DNA of 64,000 nt from Verrucomicrobiaceae bacterium UBA2429 (GCA_002343505.1 DDQZ01000024.1:62404-126403); one strand, 5' to 3'; counted from the stretch's first letter, positions 8,215 through 18,525 are shown. Notes: generated from the letters alone by a model not told the origin. Numbers and translations: made by a program.

Positions 8215-9336
8215 TCACACTTCGTAAACCGGCAAGGCGGCCGCTTCAAAGGCAGCGCTCCCGCACTCGACGGCGATCTCATTGAGCGCATCCACCTCGG
8301 CGGCGGAAAAAAGCAACCCGCCCGCCTTCGCCGTGTGCGCCGCGTTTTGCGCCTCCGGCTGGCCGGGCAGCATGCAGCCCTCGTTGCCGTGGCCCAGGAT
8401 GTCATCGAGCACCGCCTTCAGATTCTCCGCAAAGCCGCGCCCCCGGGCAAACATGCCGCTGCTGATGGCGTCCGGGTGGATCACCTGGAAATAAAAACTG
8501 CTCGTGCGCTTTTCCCCGGCGGGAAAACCCGCCGCCTTCACCTCGGGGTGCGCGCCGCCGCCGCGCAGCGTGGGCAGGCTGCCGCCGATCATCCCCCCCA
8601 TCAGCTCGATGAGCAGGGAGAGGCCGTAGCCCTTGTGCGCGCCGAAGGGCAGCAGCCACGCCGCCGCGTTCGCGTCCGTCGTCGGGTTCCCCTCCGCGTC
8701 CACCGCCGCTCCTGAAGGCAGCGGCTTGCCCTCGCGCTTGAGTTGCTGCACCCGCCCCATCGCCACCGTGCTCGTCGCCCAGTCAATCACCACTGGAAAG
8801 CCGCAGGCATCCTGCGTCGGCAGGCCCCACGAATGCGGGTTCGTCCCCAGCACCGGAAACTTGCCGCCAAATGGCACCACCTCCGCCAGCGTCGAGGTGC
8901 AGTTCGTGTAGGCGATGTACCCCTTCTTCGCCGCGTCCATCACATAACCCCCGCCCCACAGGTAATGAAACGCGTTGTCCACGCTCACCTGGCCGATCCC
9001 GTACTGGTCCGCCAGCTCCATGCAGCGCTCCATCGCCCGGAAGGCCACGCTCTGGCCCAGCTTCAACCGCGCGTCCCACACCTCGCTCGCCGCAAATTTC
9101 TTCTCCACCACCCGGATCTCCGCCCCCGGCTTGCAGCCCCCGGTGGCGCTGCCGAACAGATGATCCAAATGCAGCGCCTTGATCGCGTTGTGCGTGCGGA
9201 TGCCGTGCGCCGACGCCATCTCGCAGAAGCGCGCCGCATCCTCCGCCTCCGCGGCAGTGTAGCCGCGGTGCAGATACGCGGCGCGAACGAGGTCATTGTG
9301 GGCGGCGGTGGGAACGATGTGGTAGGGTGTGGCCAT
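8215..9336 (-). CDS. Ldh2 family malate/lactate/ureidoglycolate dehydrogenase
   Basis: The 373-residue protein fits the Ldh_2 family (NAD(P)-dependent oxidoreductases unrelated to classic lactate dehydrogenase). Features include the helical N-terminus (AAYLHRGYTAAEAEDAARF), ASAHGIRTHN, FHYLWGGGYVMDAAKKGY, the nucleotide-binding stretch PFGGKFPVLGTNP, and PFGAHKGYGLSLLIELMGG. The usual GS/SHG-R substrate signature appears as SAHGIRTHN. Which 2-hydroxy acid is used cannot be told. The gene heads an apparent operon with uppS. The start MATPYHIVP is supported by normal family length. Confidence 0.85.
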   Translation of the reverse strand: MATPYHIVPTAAHNDLVRAAYLHRGYTAAEAEDAARFCEMASAHGIRTHNAIKALHLDHLFGSATGGCKPGAEIRVVEKKFAASEVWDARLKLGQSVAFRAMERCMELADQYGIGQVSVDNAFHYLWGGGYVMDAAKKGYIAYTNCTSTLAEVVPFGGKFPVLGTNPHSWGLPTQDACGFPVVIDWATSTVAMGRVQQLKREGKPLPSGAAVDAEGNPTTDANAAAWLLPFGAHKGYGLSLLIELMGGMIGGSLPTLRGGGAHPEVKAAGFPAGEKRTSSFYFQVIHPDAISSGMFARGRGFAENLKAVLDDILGHGNEGCMLPGQPEAQNAAHTAKAGGLLFSAAEVDALNEIAVECGSAAFEAAALPVYEV

Positions 9337-10146
9337 GGTCGGAGTCGAAGAAGCACAACTTTGCCGCGCTGAACAGCTTTTTCAAGACACCGCCGCGCGC
9401 TTCTAGAACCGAACTCAGCAAGCAGGCTCAGTGTGAAAGACTACGCGGAGCGTTGAGCGCAGCCCGACTGAGCAGGCGGGCGAAGGAGTCCAATGCGCGC
9501 CAGATCGGCCTCCACCAGCGCGATGCGTTTCGGACCTCCCAGCAGAAAGCAGCAGCACGTCAGTGACCGCCCATTTCCAGAACCAGATGATGCCGCCGAA
9601 AAACAAGAGCGCCAGATTTGATGGCGAGACCGATCACGCCATAAAGCAGGCGTTTCCTGCCGTTCGTTTCTGTGAACGATTCGAGAATGTGGTAACAGGG
9701 AGGTTATCTGTTGAATGAGCTGGTGGGATGCAAAACCGGCATTCCAGCCTTCCGGCGGCTCACCTCCGGCTCTCATCCAGATAGCTGATCCCGGAGCCCG
9801 GCAGACTGCGCGTCTCATTTCCATCGCGGTATTCCAGATTGTAGCGCTTGGTGAAATCCAGAACCAAATTCCTATCCTGCCCGGATACTTGCGGCGCTTT
9901 TCCGGCGGGTGAGTCGAGCAGGATGCGAGGATCGAAAGGATGAGGCTGTGTGCGAAAGATGGCAGTATTATGACTTGTGGAAGGAACCAATCATCCTACC
10001 AGCCCAGGGCTGTTTTTCTCCAGTGTTTTCTCAGTTTCAGGAGCGAGGTCACAGCCGGAAGGCCTCGCAGGCAAGGATGGCGGATTTCTGTGTCTACGAC
10101 ACAATCATGGCTCACAAAACCTGGAGGCGAGCGGCATGGCCGCGGC
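9337..10146. other. Gene-poor stretch with decayed coding remnants
   Basis: No convincing complete gene is present. On the minus strand around 9560-9660 a hydrophobic reading LLYGVIGLAI continues in another frame as LALLFFGGIIWFWKWAV, as if a small membrane protein had suffered a one-base indel. A 76-residue minus frame at 9760-9990 (LVLDFTKRYNLEYRDG) may be a fragment of another gene but has no recognisable family. Codon use is irregular throughout. The stretch separates the Ldh2 gene from the large cytochrome gene and looks like a region of gene loss. Confidence 0.4.
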
Positions 10147-13100
10147 TCAGTAGGCCGCCTGGGCGGCGCCTTCGAGGATCTCGACGCTGAAGCTGGCGAG
10201 TTCGCCCGCGTCACGCCCGATGACGAAGGTGACGGGGTGGGTGCCGGCTGGCAGGTCGAGCAGAAGTTCGGGAGTGATTTCTTTGAGCGCGGCCTCTCCG
10301 ACGACGACATCCACGGCCTTGGTGCTGCTGAGGCCGAGCTTCACCTTGCCGGGGCTGTCGAGCTTGAGGCTGATTTGAGCGATCTTGGGGAACCAGGGAT
10401 ACATCTTCGCCATCTGCACTTCATTGAGAGGCAGGGCGCCGCTGACTTTGGAGAAGCGCACCTCCCACGGGTAGCCGCCGTCTTTCTCATGCAGGGCATG
10501 CAGACCGACATGGCGGACGTGGTCAATTTGGTCGCGCGTCATCTCACCCATGACACGCCAGGTGCGGATGTAACGGTTGGCCTTGATCTTGTATTCGCCC
10601 TCGCGCCCCAGTTCGGACATGAAACGCACGAGGTCCACGAACTCATCCTCGCGCAGGCTGGCGGTGAGGCCGGGGGGCATCATGCTGGCGGGGCTCATCT
10701 GGCGGCTGGCGATTTGCGCCTTGGGCACGCGCTGGAGTTGGTTGGCGGGGTCGCGGATGATGACTTCCTCATTGCCATCCTGGACAAGACCGCCGCTGAT
10801 GACCCCGCCGTCCTTGGTGGTGATGATGATCATGTGGTAACCCTCTTTGATCTTGGCGCTGGGATTTAGGAGGCTTTCGATGAGGTAGTCCACGGGGGCG
10901 CTGCCGCCGATGCTGACGAGGTTCGGCCCGAGCACACCGCCAGCGTCACCGATGGCGTGGCAGGTCTGGCAGAGGAGATTGGCGCGGCGGTAGATGTCCT
11001 CGCCGCGCGCGGGGTCGCCGTGGGTTTTGACTTTTTCGACCATGGCGGCCATTTGCTCCGGCGTGAGGGTCTGGCTCATGGATTTGACGCCGCCCGCAGC
11101 GCGCAGCGCATCCTCAAGCGGACCCTGGATGCCGCGGGTGGAGACCATGCGCACGGCTTCGAGCGCGACGGGTTCGGGGATGGATTTGCCGGCGAGTTCC
11201 TTGGCGAGGATGGCGGGCAGTTGCTTGCTGTTCAGGAAGGTGGTGAGGATGGGCGCGGCCTCGGCCATGGTCTTTGCGGAGGAGAGGAACTCGACTGCGC
11301 GCCTGGCGGCGAGCTGCGGCCCGGTGGCGGCGAGGCCCTGCACGGCGAGGCTGCGGTGGGCGGGGTGGCTTTGGAAGACCTGGTCAAAAAAGTCGCGCGC
11401 TTTCACGCCGCCCAGCCTGGCGAGGCCCTGCATGGCACCTTCCCGCACGGGCGGCGCGGTGGTATCGGCGGTGAGGATGCCTTCGAGAGTGGCGCGGGCG
11501 CTTTCCGCCTTCCAGGCTCCGGCGAGGAGGGTGGCGCGGTGGACGACTTCGGCGCGCGTGTCGGCCAGCCAGGCGGTGACGGCGGCCTCGGCGTCTTTCG
11601 GGATGATGCCGCGCGTGTTGCCGGCTTTGACGAGGGCGTCGAGAATGCCGTCGAGGTGCGCGGCGAGAGCGGGGTCTTTTGCGAGGGCGATCATTTGCGC
11701 GGCTTGGGCGGCATCCGCCACATCACCGGCGAGGGCGAGCGCGGCGGCGGCGTCCTCGGCAGGGAGGCGGCCCTCTTTGAGGGCGTCGAACAGGGGCTTC
11801 AATGCCTCGCCGCGGCCGGAGGCGCGCATGGCATAGACGAGGTGGCGGGGGTTGTCGTTGAGCTTGATGGCCTGCTTTTGATAGGCGGGCAGCCAGATGG
11901 AGGACTGCTCGCGCGCGGTGAGTTCGAGGAGGAAGTCGAGGTTCTCGTCCATGGGCATGTCGAGCACGCGCGCGGCAACATCGAAGGCATGCGGCTGGCG
12001 CATCTCGGCGAGCACGGCCACAGCCCACAGGCGGACCTGGGCGTTTTCATCGGCGACGGCTTTTTTCAGCACGTCGATCGCCTCGGGCAGCTCGCGCCAG
12101 CGGTGGGTGAGGATGCGCAGAGCGGCGGCGCGGATGCGCGCGTCCGGGCTGGAGAAAAGCTCGCGCCAGTGTTTGGCTGAAAAGCGGTTCAGAGCCTCGC
12201 GCGTCCAGGCGGCTTCGAGCAGGAGGTGCCAGTCGGCTCCGGTTTCTTTTGGCAAGGCGTCGGCCCAGGGGCGGAGCAGGGGCATGACCTCGGCGACACC
12301 GCGCTCGCGCAGCTCGCGCTTGGCGAAGTGGCGCGTCCAGGCGCGATCACTCTTGAGCATTTCCAGCAGCTCGGGCACGGGCGCGCCTGAGATCTTCGGC
12401 ATCTCGCTGAGCGGGCGGCCTTTGGCTGTGACACGCCAGATGCGGCCATGCACGAGATCGCGCCGGGGGTCGCGGAAGTCCACCTCGCCATGCTGGATGA
12501 TGGGGTTGTACCAGTCGGCGATGTAAAGCGCGCCGTCCGGGCCGGTGCGCACGTCAATGGGGCGGAAGGCGCGGTGGTTGGAGGCGAGCACATCGGGCTC
12601 CTGCTTGGCGATGTAGCCGCTGCCGCTGGCGGTGAGTTTAAAGCGGTTCACGCGGTTGCCGCGAAAGTCGTTGGTCACCCAGGTGCCGCGCCATTCCTCG
12701 GGCCAGTGGGGATCGTCGAGATATTCGAGGCCGCATTGCTTCGGCTGGCCGGGGCTGAGGCCGCTGAGAGTGCGCGCGGCTCCGGGGGAGGTCTTGAAGA
12801 CGCTGCCGGGGAAGATGTAGTTCAGCCCCTCGCCGCCCGCGCCATCGGTGGCGAAGCTCTGGCCCCATTTGTCGAACTCGAAGCCCCAGGGGTTGATGAG
12901 TCCCTTGCTCAAAATCTCCAGCCGGCGCGTCTCCGGGCGGAACTCCCAGACGCCGCCGCCCATGAGCCGGCGCACGCCGTGGGGCGTCTCGATGTGGCTG
13001 TGGATGTAGATGGACTGGAGGAAGTAAAGCAGCCCCTCCGGTCCGTGGCGCATGGTGTGCAGGAGGTGGTGCGTGTCCTCGGTGCCGAAGCCGCTAAGGA

Positions 13101-13560
13101 TGACGGTGCGCTCGTCCTCCTTGAGGTCGCCATTGGTGTCCTTGAGAAAGAGCACCTCGGTGGAGTTCGCCACATAGACGCCGCCATCGCCCGGGATGAC
13201 GGCGGTGGGGATGTGCAGGTTTTCGGCGAAGACGGTGGACTTGTCGGCCTTGCCATCGCCATCGGTGTCCTCCAGCACGACGACCTGGTCCTTGGTGCCA
13301 TCACCTGGCTTGATCTGCGGATAGGTGGTGCTGCTGACGACCCAGAGGCGGCCCTGCGCGTCCCAGTTCATCTGCACGGGTTTTTGGATCATCGGCTCCT
13401 GCGCCCAGAGGATGACTTCGAGCCCCTCGGGCACGACAAAGCCGGCCTTTTGCACCTCGGGATTCGGGTCGGGCAGGTCGGCGGTGGACTTGGGCTGTGA
13501 GGCCCCAAGCGGCAGGCCGCAGGCGAGGCTGAGGAGGAGGATGCGAGAGCGGGCAATCAT
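10147..13560 (-). CDS. PVC-type heme-binding protein: beta-propeller, HEAT repeats, CxxCH
   Basis: The 1137-residue exported protein starts with a signal peptide (MIARSRILLLSLACGLPLGA). Residues about 30-390 form a sorbosone-dehydrogenase-like propeller (FVVPEGLEVILWAQEP, GRLWVVSSTTYP, TGPDGALYIADWYNP). About 400-850 is HEAT-like helical repeats, and a single c-type heme site LLCQTCHAIG lies near residues 859-866, followed by GGVLGPNLVSIGG and YHMIIITTKDG. The last 140 residues form a beta-rich domain. Proteins of this architecture are abundant in Planctomycetes and Verrucomicrobia and are thought to be periplasmic dehydrogenases of sugars or alcohols, though substrates are mostly untested. 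The SGNH hydrolase gene is immediately upstream (24-base gap), so they probably form an operon. Confidence 0.88.
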   Translation of the reverse strand: MIARSRILLLSLACGLPLGASQPKSTADLPDPNPEVQKAGFVVPEGLEVILWAQEPMIQKPVQMNWDAQGRLWVVSSTTYPQIKPGDGTKDQVVVLEDTDGDGKADKSTVFAENLHIPTAVIPGDGGVYVANSTEVLFLKDTNGDLKEDERTVILSGFGTEDTHHLLHTMRHGPEGLLYFLQSIYIHSHIETPHGVRRLMGGGVWEFRPETRRLEILSKGLINPWGFEFDKWGQSFATDGAGGEGLNYIFPGSVFKTSPGAARTLSGLSPGQPKQCGLEYLDDPHWPEEWRGTWVTNDFRGNRVNRFKLTASGSGYIAKQEPDVLASNHRAFRPIDVRTGPDGALYIADWYNPIIQHGEVDFRDPRRDLVHGRIWRVTAKGRPLSEMPKISGAPVPELLEMLKSDRAWTRHFAKRELRERGVAEVMPLLRPWADALPKETGADWHLLLEAAWTREALNRFSAKHWRELFSSPDARIRAAALRILTHRWRELPEAIDVLKKAVADENAQVRLWAVAVLAEMRQPHAFDVAARVLDMPMDENLDFLLELTAREQSSIWLPAYQKQAIKLNDNPRHLVYAMRASGRGEALKPLFDALKEGRLPAEDAAAALALAGDVADAAQAAQMIALAKDPALAAHLDGILDALVKAGNTRGIIPKDAEAAVTAWLADTRAEVVHRATLLAGAWKAESARATLEGILTADTTAPPVREGAMQGLARLGGVKARDFFDQVFQSHPAHRSLAVQGLAATGPQLAARRAVEFLSSAKTMAEAAPILTTFLNSKQLPAILAKELAGKSIPEPVALEAVRMVSTRGIQGPLEDALRAAGGVKSMSQTLTPEQMAAMVEKVKTHGDPARGEDIYRRANLLCQTCHAIGDAGGVLGPNLVSIGGSAPVDYLIESLLNPSAKIKEGYHMIIITTKDGGVISGGLVQDGNEEVIIRDPANQLQRVPKAQIASRQMSPASMMPPGLTASLREDEFVDLVRFMSELGREGEYKIKANRYIRTWRVMGEMTRDQIDHVRHVGLHALHEKDGGYPWEVRFSKVSGALPLNEVQMAKMYPWFPKIAQISLKLDSPGKVKLGLSSTKAVDVVVGEAALKEITPELLLDLPAGTHPVTFVIGRDAGELASFSVEILEGAAQAAY

Positions 13561-13584
13561 GATCTTTGTGAGTCGGCTTGAATC

Positions 13585-14559
13585 TTAAAGGCGCTTCCGG
13601 GCATCCAGAATGCCGGTTTTGATTTCCTGGATTTTGCCGTCCGCTTCGATGATGAGCGGGTCGAACATGGGGATCTCTTTGGCGTTCTGGCCCTGCTCGT
13701 GCTTGCGGAAGCCGAAGAGGTAGGTCTCGTTTTGCGGACGCCAGCGGTTGAAGAAAAGCTCGTCCTTGCGCAGCACTTCCCGGCGCATCGGATCGAGTTC
13801 GGCGCTGGAGATTTTCGGGACCTCGAGACCGAGCGCCTCGATGAGTCTGGCGCTGAGTTTTTCATAACCCTGGCGAGTGTAGTGCACGCCGTTTTCTGTG
13901 AGCGGGCTTTGCACCACTCCGGGCTTCGGCATCCCGCCCATTAACTCGAACCAGTCCACGAAGAAGACATTCTGCGAGCCGGCGAACTTCCGCAGCGCGT
14001 CGCGGAAGCTGGAGAGCGCCTTGTTGGCATCGGTCTGGTCAGGCAGCGGCGGCGGCAGGGTCTCCAGGGGCGGCGGCGTGGCGAGGATGAGGCGCACGCC
14101 GGGGGCTTTTTTGCGGATGAGTTCCAACAGGTTGCGGTAGCCGGTGAGGAATTCGGGCAGGCCGGAAAGCCGCTCGAAGGCCATCTCCGAGCCGTAGCAA
14201 AGCAGCACCACGGTCGGCTTGAGAAGCTCGAGGTGGCCTTCCAACCGCTCCAGACCCTCCTTGGGCGGGCCGAAGTAGGAGCGGGCGTGGCCGAAGACGG
14301 TGTCGCCGCTCCAGGCGAGATTGCGCACGCTGACTTTCTTTTCACCAAGGGCAAGCGCCAGCAGCGGCTCAAAGGTGGCGTAACGCTGCTCGCGCTCGAT
14401 GACCGTGTTGCCGAGGAGGACGAGGCGGTCGCCGTCTTTGAATTCAAAGGTCTTAGTCTGCGCCGGCGCGGGCAGGGCGGTGACGGAGTTTTCCTGCGCT
14501 TGAATCGGCGGAAAGGCCAGCAGGCTGGCGCATGCCGTGAAAATGGCTTGGCGGATCAT
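13585..14559 (-). CDS. Exported SGNH/GDSL-type hydrolase
   Basis: The 324-residue protein starts at ATG 14559 with a signal peptide (MIRQAIFTACASLLAFPPIQA). After it, DGDRLVLLGNTVIEREQ occupies the place of the SGNH block I, but the usual GDS nucleophile reads GNT, which is odd. LAWSGDTVFGHAR gives a block II-like Gly region, CYGSEMAF a block III-like stretch in place of GxND, and LTENGVHYTRQGYEKLS block V with its His. The replaced nucleophile suggests a divergent or non-catalytic member, typical of the family that accompanies PVC cytochrome genes. It is probably translated in one unit with the downstream propeller/cytochrome gene. Role likely in polysaccharide deacylation, by inference. Confidence 0.72.
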   Translation of the reverse strand: MIRQAIFTACASLLAFPPIQAQENSVTALPAPAQTKTFEFKDGDRLVLLGNTVIEREQRYATFEPLLALALGEKKVSVRNLAWSGDTVFGHARSYFGPPKEGLERLEGHLELLKPTVVLLCYGSEMAFERLSGLPEFLTGYRNLLELIRKKAPGVRLILATPPPLETLPPPLPDQTDANKALSSFRDALRKFAGSQNVFFVDWFELMGGMPKPGVVQSPLTENGVHYTRQGYEKLSARLIEALGLEVPKISSAELDPMRREVLRKDELFFNRWRPQNETYLFGFRKHEQGQNAKEIPMFDPLIIEADGKIQEIKTGILDARKRL

Positions 14560-14642
14560 GGGGCCGGTATTTGACTCGCGCCCCGCGGGAAATGCAAGGC
14601 TCTTGAAGGAGCGGACCGGGCGAAGGCCGCCGTGCGGCGGCA

Positions 14643-15503
14643 TCAGCGGAGACCGCCGCCGGCATCGAAGTCCAGCCCCAGGTCCAGCGCCCGCGCGGAG
14701 TGGGTGAGGGCGCCGACGGATATGGCGTTGACACCGGTGGCGGCGATTTGCGGCAGGGTGGCGAGAGTGACGCCGCCGCTGGCCTCAAGCCAAAGACGCC
14801 CCGCGTTCATGCGCACGGCCCCGCGCAGATCGTCGCAGCTCATGTTGTCGAGCAGCAGCATGTCCACGCCGCGCAGGGTGAGAAAGGCGGCCACCTGGTC
14901 GAGGGTGTCGGCCTCGATCTGCACGCGGGATCCGGGGTGCTCCGAGCGGACGCGGTCTATGGCGGCCTGCAGAGCCTCCAGCCCGCCTTCCGCGGCGAGG
15001 TGGTTGTCCTTGACCATGACGTGGTCATAAAGACCCATGCGGTGGTTGACTCCGCCGCCGGCTCTCACCGCCGCTTTTTCCAGGACACGCCAGCCAGGCG
15101 TGGTTTTGCGCGTGTCCCAGATTTGCACGGGATGCGGTTTCGCGGCCTCGACGTGGCGTCTGGTTTGCGCGGCCACGCCGCAGAGGCGCTGGAGGAAATT
15201 GAGCATGGCGCGCTCGCCGGTGAGAACGGAGCGGGACGGACCCTCGATCTCCATGAGCGCCCGGCCTTTTTCAAAGGCGTCGCCATCCGCCAGCAGCGCG
15301 CGCACGCTCACGCGCGGATCGAGCTTTTCATAAACACGCGCCGCCACGGCGAGTCCGGCGGCCACCCCCTGCTCGCGAGCGACGACACGCGCGCTGGAGC
15401 GCGCGGCCTCCGGCACAAAATACAGCGCGGTGAGATCGCCCGCGCCCACATCCTCCTCCAGGGCAAGGCTGATGAGCGATTCGGTGGCGGTGTCCAGTTT
15501 CAT
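14643..15503 (-). CDS. nadC: Nicotinate-nucleotide pyrophosphorylase (carboxylating)
   Basis: The 286-residue protein is the usual length for quinolinate phosphoribosyltransferase. Recognisable motifs are EEDVGAGDLT near the N-terminus, LTGERAMLNFLQRLCGVA, WDTRKTTPGWRVLEK, GGGVNHRMGLYDHVMVKDNHL, VQIEADTLDQ, and the C-terminal LEASGGVTLATLPQIAATGVNAISVGALTHS that forms the phosphate-binding end of the barrel. It converts quinolinate and PRPP to nicotinate mononucleotide in de novo NAD synthesis. The gene lies between the SGNH gene and the cytochrome gene with gaps of about 80 bases; other nad genes are not in the window. Confidence 0.96.
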   Translation of the reverse strand: MKLDTATESLISLALEEDVGAGDLTALYFVPEAARSSARVVAREQGVAAGLAVAARVYEKLDPRVSVRALLADGDAFEKGRALMEIEGPSRSVLTGERAMLNFLQRLCGVAAQTRRHVEAAKPHPVQIWDTRKTTPGWRVLEKAAVRAGGGVNHRMGLYDHVMVKDNHLAAEGGLEALQAAIDRVRSEHPGSRVQIEADTLDQVAAFLTLRGVDMLLLDNMSCDDLRGAVRMNAGRLWLEASGGVTLATLPQIAATGVNAISVGALTHSARALDLGLDFDAGGGLR

Positions 15504-15584
15504 GGGAGCGGGTTAGAGCCGCTGCCGGGGACTTGCAAAGAAAAAGGCGCCCGAACAACCTCCGCGTTCAGAGTCATTCACGCA

Positions 15585-18188
15585 TCACTTCCCCGCCGTC
15601 TTCGCCACACGCTCGATCTTGCGATAGAGGAAAGCATCTGAAGTCACGAGCGAGGTGATGAGTGCCTTCATGCTGCCGCCGTTGTCGCGATAGGCGCGGT
15701 GGGCGGCCTGGAGGATGGGCGCATCATTGAGGGTCTCGTTACGGCCCATCCAGAAGCGGAAGGCATGGCGGACGAAGACCTGCTCGACGCGCTCGCTTTC
15801 GGCGAGCTTTTGGATCATCTCGAGGGCATTGGCGACGGGTCCGTCGAGGGCGGGATCACCGGAGTCAATGATCTCGCCGGTGGCGTCCACGGGCTTGTCG
15901 AGCTCGGTGGTGCGGAAGATGCCGGCGTGGTTGTACATCTCGAAGGGCAGGCCGAGCGGGTCCATCTTTTCGTGGCAGGTCCAGCAGTACGTCTGCTTCG
16001 TCACGCGCATGCGCTCGCGCAGCGTGCTTTGCGGCTCGACGGGGAGCTGGGCGTCAACCGTGATCGGCACGTCGGGGATGCCGCCGCCGAGCAGGCGCTC
16101 ACGAATCCAGATGCCGCGATGGATGGCGTGGTTGTCCATGGCGTCGGATTGTGAGACGAGCCAGGCGGGATGAGTCAAAATGCCGAGGCGCTGGCCTTCG
16201 GGAGCGGTGGCGAGAATGCGCTCGGGTTTCATGGAGCCGGCGCCGAAGGTGGGACGGCTGACGCGGGCGTAAGTCGGTGGCCCGGTCAGATTGGCCTCGG
16301 CCACGTCCACGTTGGCGCCACCACCGCGTTTCCGCTCCTGTCTGGCGTTGCTGATTCGCTTCTCGGCCGCCGCCAGCAGCTTGTTTTGCTGGGTCAGCGA
16401 CTTCTGCGCTGCCTTGTCCTCGGGATTGTCCTTCACCTTGGCTTCAAACGCGGCGACCTCCGCCTTCAGCGTTTTCAGCTCAGCGACTTCCCTTTGCGCC
16501 TCCTCTTCTTCCGCCTTCTTCTTCGCGGCGATGGCGGCGACCTGCTCTTCCTTCGTGTGTTTTCTGCCGAAGTAGGTGTTGTCATTCTTGGTGGCCACGA
16601 CGCGCTGAGTGGTGAGCAGTTCCTTGAGCACGTTTTTGTCTTCCGCGAGGACCATCTCGATCAGACGATCCGTGCTGGCCGTGGCGTCAAACATGGCACG
16701 GTAGTGGTTTTCGCCGCGTGTGGCTACGCCCGTCGCCGCGAGCGCCCGGGTGTCTTTGCAGATGTAACCGCCGAGGTCGTAGTCGAAGTAGTCGCGGAAG
16801 AACTGCAGGACGCGCGGCTTGCGGATGCTGTCGTCGTCGAGCATGCGGGTGACCTCGCGTTTCACATCCTCGCGCGTCCGCATGCGGGCGTCGAGGATCG
16901 CCTGGCGCAGCGTTTCGTCGGGTTTGATGTAGCAAAGAGCGTGATTCACGGCGAGGCCGAGCTCCCAGTCCTGCAACATGACACGGCCGTGATCATCCGG
17001 CTTGCCGGTTTCCGCCAGCTCTGGCCGGAACAACGCGTCGCGATCAAGGAAGATGGACGACAGGCCCATCATGACGCCGTCCTTCTTGCCGACCTTGGCG
17101 ATGCTGTCCTTCACGATTTGCAGATAGCTGTCGGATTCCGGCTTGTTCGGCGGGCGGAAGGTGAGCGCCTCGAAAAGATAGTCCACGGCGGCACGCAGGC
17201 GCTCGTCGGTGACTTCCGATTCCTTCATGAGATCGAGCACCGGCGTCAGCGGGCGGACGACTTTGGTGTTATAAACAATCGCCGTCGGCAAGCCGCGCAG
17301 ATCGCCTTTCGGCTTCACCTTGTCATAGGTTTTCGGGTCGTCTGTGATCTGCTCCGGCATGCCGACGAGGCTGAGCGGCCCGTAGGCCATGTATTTCAGG
17401 ATGTCCTCCGCCTTGCCGAGAATCTGCGTCGCCTCAGCACTGTTGACCGAATAGAAATCGGGGTAGTTCTTCAAGCCGACCTTGCGGGCCGAGGACAGGA
17501 CCACGGGCACGCTCTTCACCGCTGTCGCGTAGGCCACCGTGCCGCCCACGACGCTCGTGATGTTATCAATGCCAAAGTACAGCTTCAGTTCGCCACCGTG
17601 ATTGGTGGGAACGGCATCGCCATGAGCGCGGAGGCCGGGCTTCGCGGGATCGTATTTGGGCTCGGTATTGATCAGTTCGTTGAGCCGCGTGATGTGCTCC
17701 TGCGGCGTCACACGCCAGATGCGAGCGGGTGATGAAGTCGGCGTCAGTTGGATGCCTTCCGGCAGCGGGCCAAAGAGCAGGTCGTGACTGATGAAGTTGC
17801 CCTTCTTCGGATCGAGATGGGCGTGGAAGCCGCCCTTGTCCTTCATCACGCGTTGCAGTTCGCCCACGATCCAGTCGGAGAAGCGCAGCCGGTCAATGAC
17901 TTCCGGCTGGTCCTTCTTCTTCGGCGGCATTTCCTCCAGCGCGACCTGCGCCCAAACGGACTTCCAGGTGGCGGCATTGGTCTCGTCCACCCGCGAGAGC
18001 TCGATCAGGTTGAGATCGCCCTTCTGGATGTCGTTGTCGTGACACTCGAAGCAGTGCCGATCCAGAAAGCCCTGCGCGCTGTCCTTGAAAGCCCCGCGCA
18101 CAGGTTCGCCGGGGCGGTAAGGTTCGGCTGCCTGGCTGGTCCATGCTCCGAGGGACAGCGCAAGAGACATGCCCGTGATGGTTTTCAT
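15585..18188 (-). CDS. DUF1588/DUF1585 cytochrome-like protein of the PVC group
   Basis: From ATG 18188 ([20 protein letters not shown], signal peptide) the protein is 867 residues. An N-terminal heme-like site HCFECHDND lies near residue 47 and a second [12 protein letters not shown] near residue 735. The C-terminal third fits DUF1588 and DUF1585 ([48 protein letters not shown]). A charged Ala/Lys/Glu coiled coil is inserted at about 555-640, ending in ERKRGG. Such proteins are exported and usually encoded with a DUF1552 partner; here a DUF1552 gene lies 23.5 kb away beyond the metal island. The function is unknown but presumed to be redox chemistry on the cell surface or in the periplasm. 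Confidence 0.85.
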   Translation of the reverse strand: MKTITGMSLALSLGAWTSQAAEPYRPGEPVRGAFKDSAQGFLDRHCFECHDNDIQKGDLNLIELSRVDETNAATWKSVWAQVALEEMPPKKKDQPEVIDRLRFSDWIVGELQRVMKDKGGFHAHLDPKKGNFISHDLLFGPLPEGIQLTPTSSPARIWRVTPQEHITRLNELINTEPKYDPAKPGLRAHGDAVPTNHGGELKLYFGIDNITSVVGGTVAYATAVKSVPVVLSSARKVGLKNYPDFYSVNSAEATQILGKAEDILKYMAYGPLSLVGMPEQITDDPKTYDKVKPKGDLRGLPTAIVYNTKVVRPLTPVLDLMKESEVTDERLRAAVDYLFEALTFRPPNKPESDSYLQIVKDSIAKVGKKDGVMMGLSSIFLDRDALFRPELAETGKPDDHGRVMLQDWELGLAVNHALCYIKPDETLRQAILDARMRTREDVKREVTRMLDDDSIRKPRVLQFFRDYFDYDLGGYICKDTRALAATGVATRGENHYRAMFDATASTDRLIEMVLAEDKNVLKELLTTQRVVATKNDNTYFGRKHTKEEQVAAIAAKKKAEEEEAQREVAELKTLKAEVAAFEAKVKDNPEDKAAQKSLTQQNKLLAAAEKRISNARQERKRGGGANVDVAEANLTGPPTYARVSRPTFGAGSMKPERILATAPEGQRLGILTHPAWLVSQSDAMDNHAIHRGIWIRERLLGGGIPDVPITVDAQLPVEPQSTLRERMRVTKQTYCWTCHEKMDPLGLPFEMYNHAGIFRTTELDKPVDATGEIIDSGDPALDGPVANALEMIQKLAESERVEQVFVRHAFRFWMGRNETLNDAPILQAAHRAYRDNGGSMKALITSLVTSDAFLYRKIERVAKTAGK

Positions 18189-18396
18189 GCGGCGGATGAC
18201 GTTGGTGGAGCGGAAAGTGATGATGCGGATCTGGGCCATGGGGGGGACGAGGGGCGATGGTGCCACTTGGAACGCCCCGACTGTGCCGCTCATAGCATGG
18301 CATTCACATAAACATAGCCACAGGGCGTGGGGTGTGCTCCTGTCTGCGAGTCACCGAAAAGATTCCCGCCGCTCAGCCCAAGACCGCGAGAAGCCC

Positions 18397-18525
18397 ATGC
18401 CAAAACGCAAGATCACCACGAAGCCACCGGAAGCGCTCTTTGGGCGTGTCGTTTCCATCCTCGACCATGCGCGTGCCAACGTCGTGCGCGCGGTGAACAG
18501 CCATCTTCATCTGAGCCATGACTGA
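18397..18525 (+). pseudogene. Truncated DUF1016-type (YhcG-like) N-terminal fragment
   Basis: The 42-codon frame reads MPKRKITTKPPEALFGRV, then VSILDHARANVVRAVNS, and is cut by a stop after HLHLSHD. The segment RVVSILxxARxNVVRAVNS is the characteristic start of DUF1016 nuclease-like proteins (about 340 residues), which usually continue VLAYWLIGREIVE. Everything after Ser36 is lost, and the nucleotidyltransferase gene begins inside its last codons. It is best read as a remnant left by a deletion, although a short translated leader for the following gene cannot be excluded. Confidence 0.6.

Noticed and set aside
9760..9990. 76-codon minus frame (LVLDFTKRYNLEYRDG)
   Set aside because: Protein-like but lacks a family, start context or neighbour link; kept only as part of the decayed stretch.
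9909..10869. Plus-strand frames reading over 9909-10190 and 9940-10869
   Set aside because: They extend into the antisense of the cytochrome gene and have no family-like sequence.
10957..12180. Plus-strand frame of 407 codons inside the large cytochrome gene
   Set aside because: Antisense shadow rich in Gly/Glu/His with no motif.
16170..17732. Plus-strand frame of 520 codons
   Set aside because: Antisense of the DUF1588/DUF1585 gene, which has CxxCH and family motifs on the minus strand.
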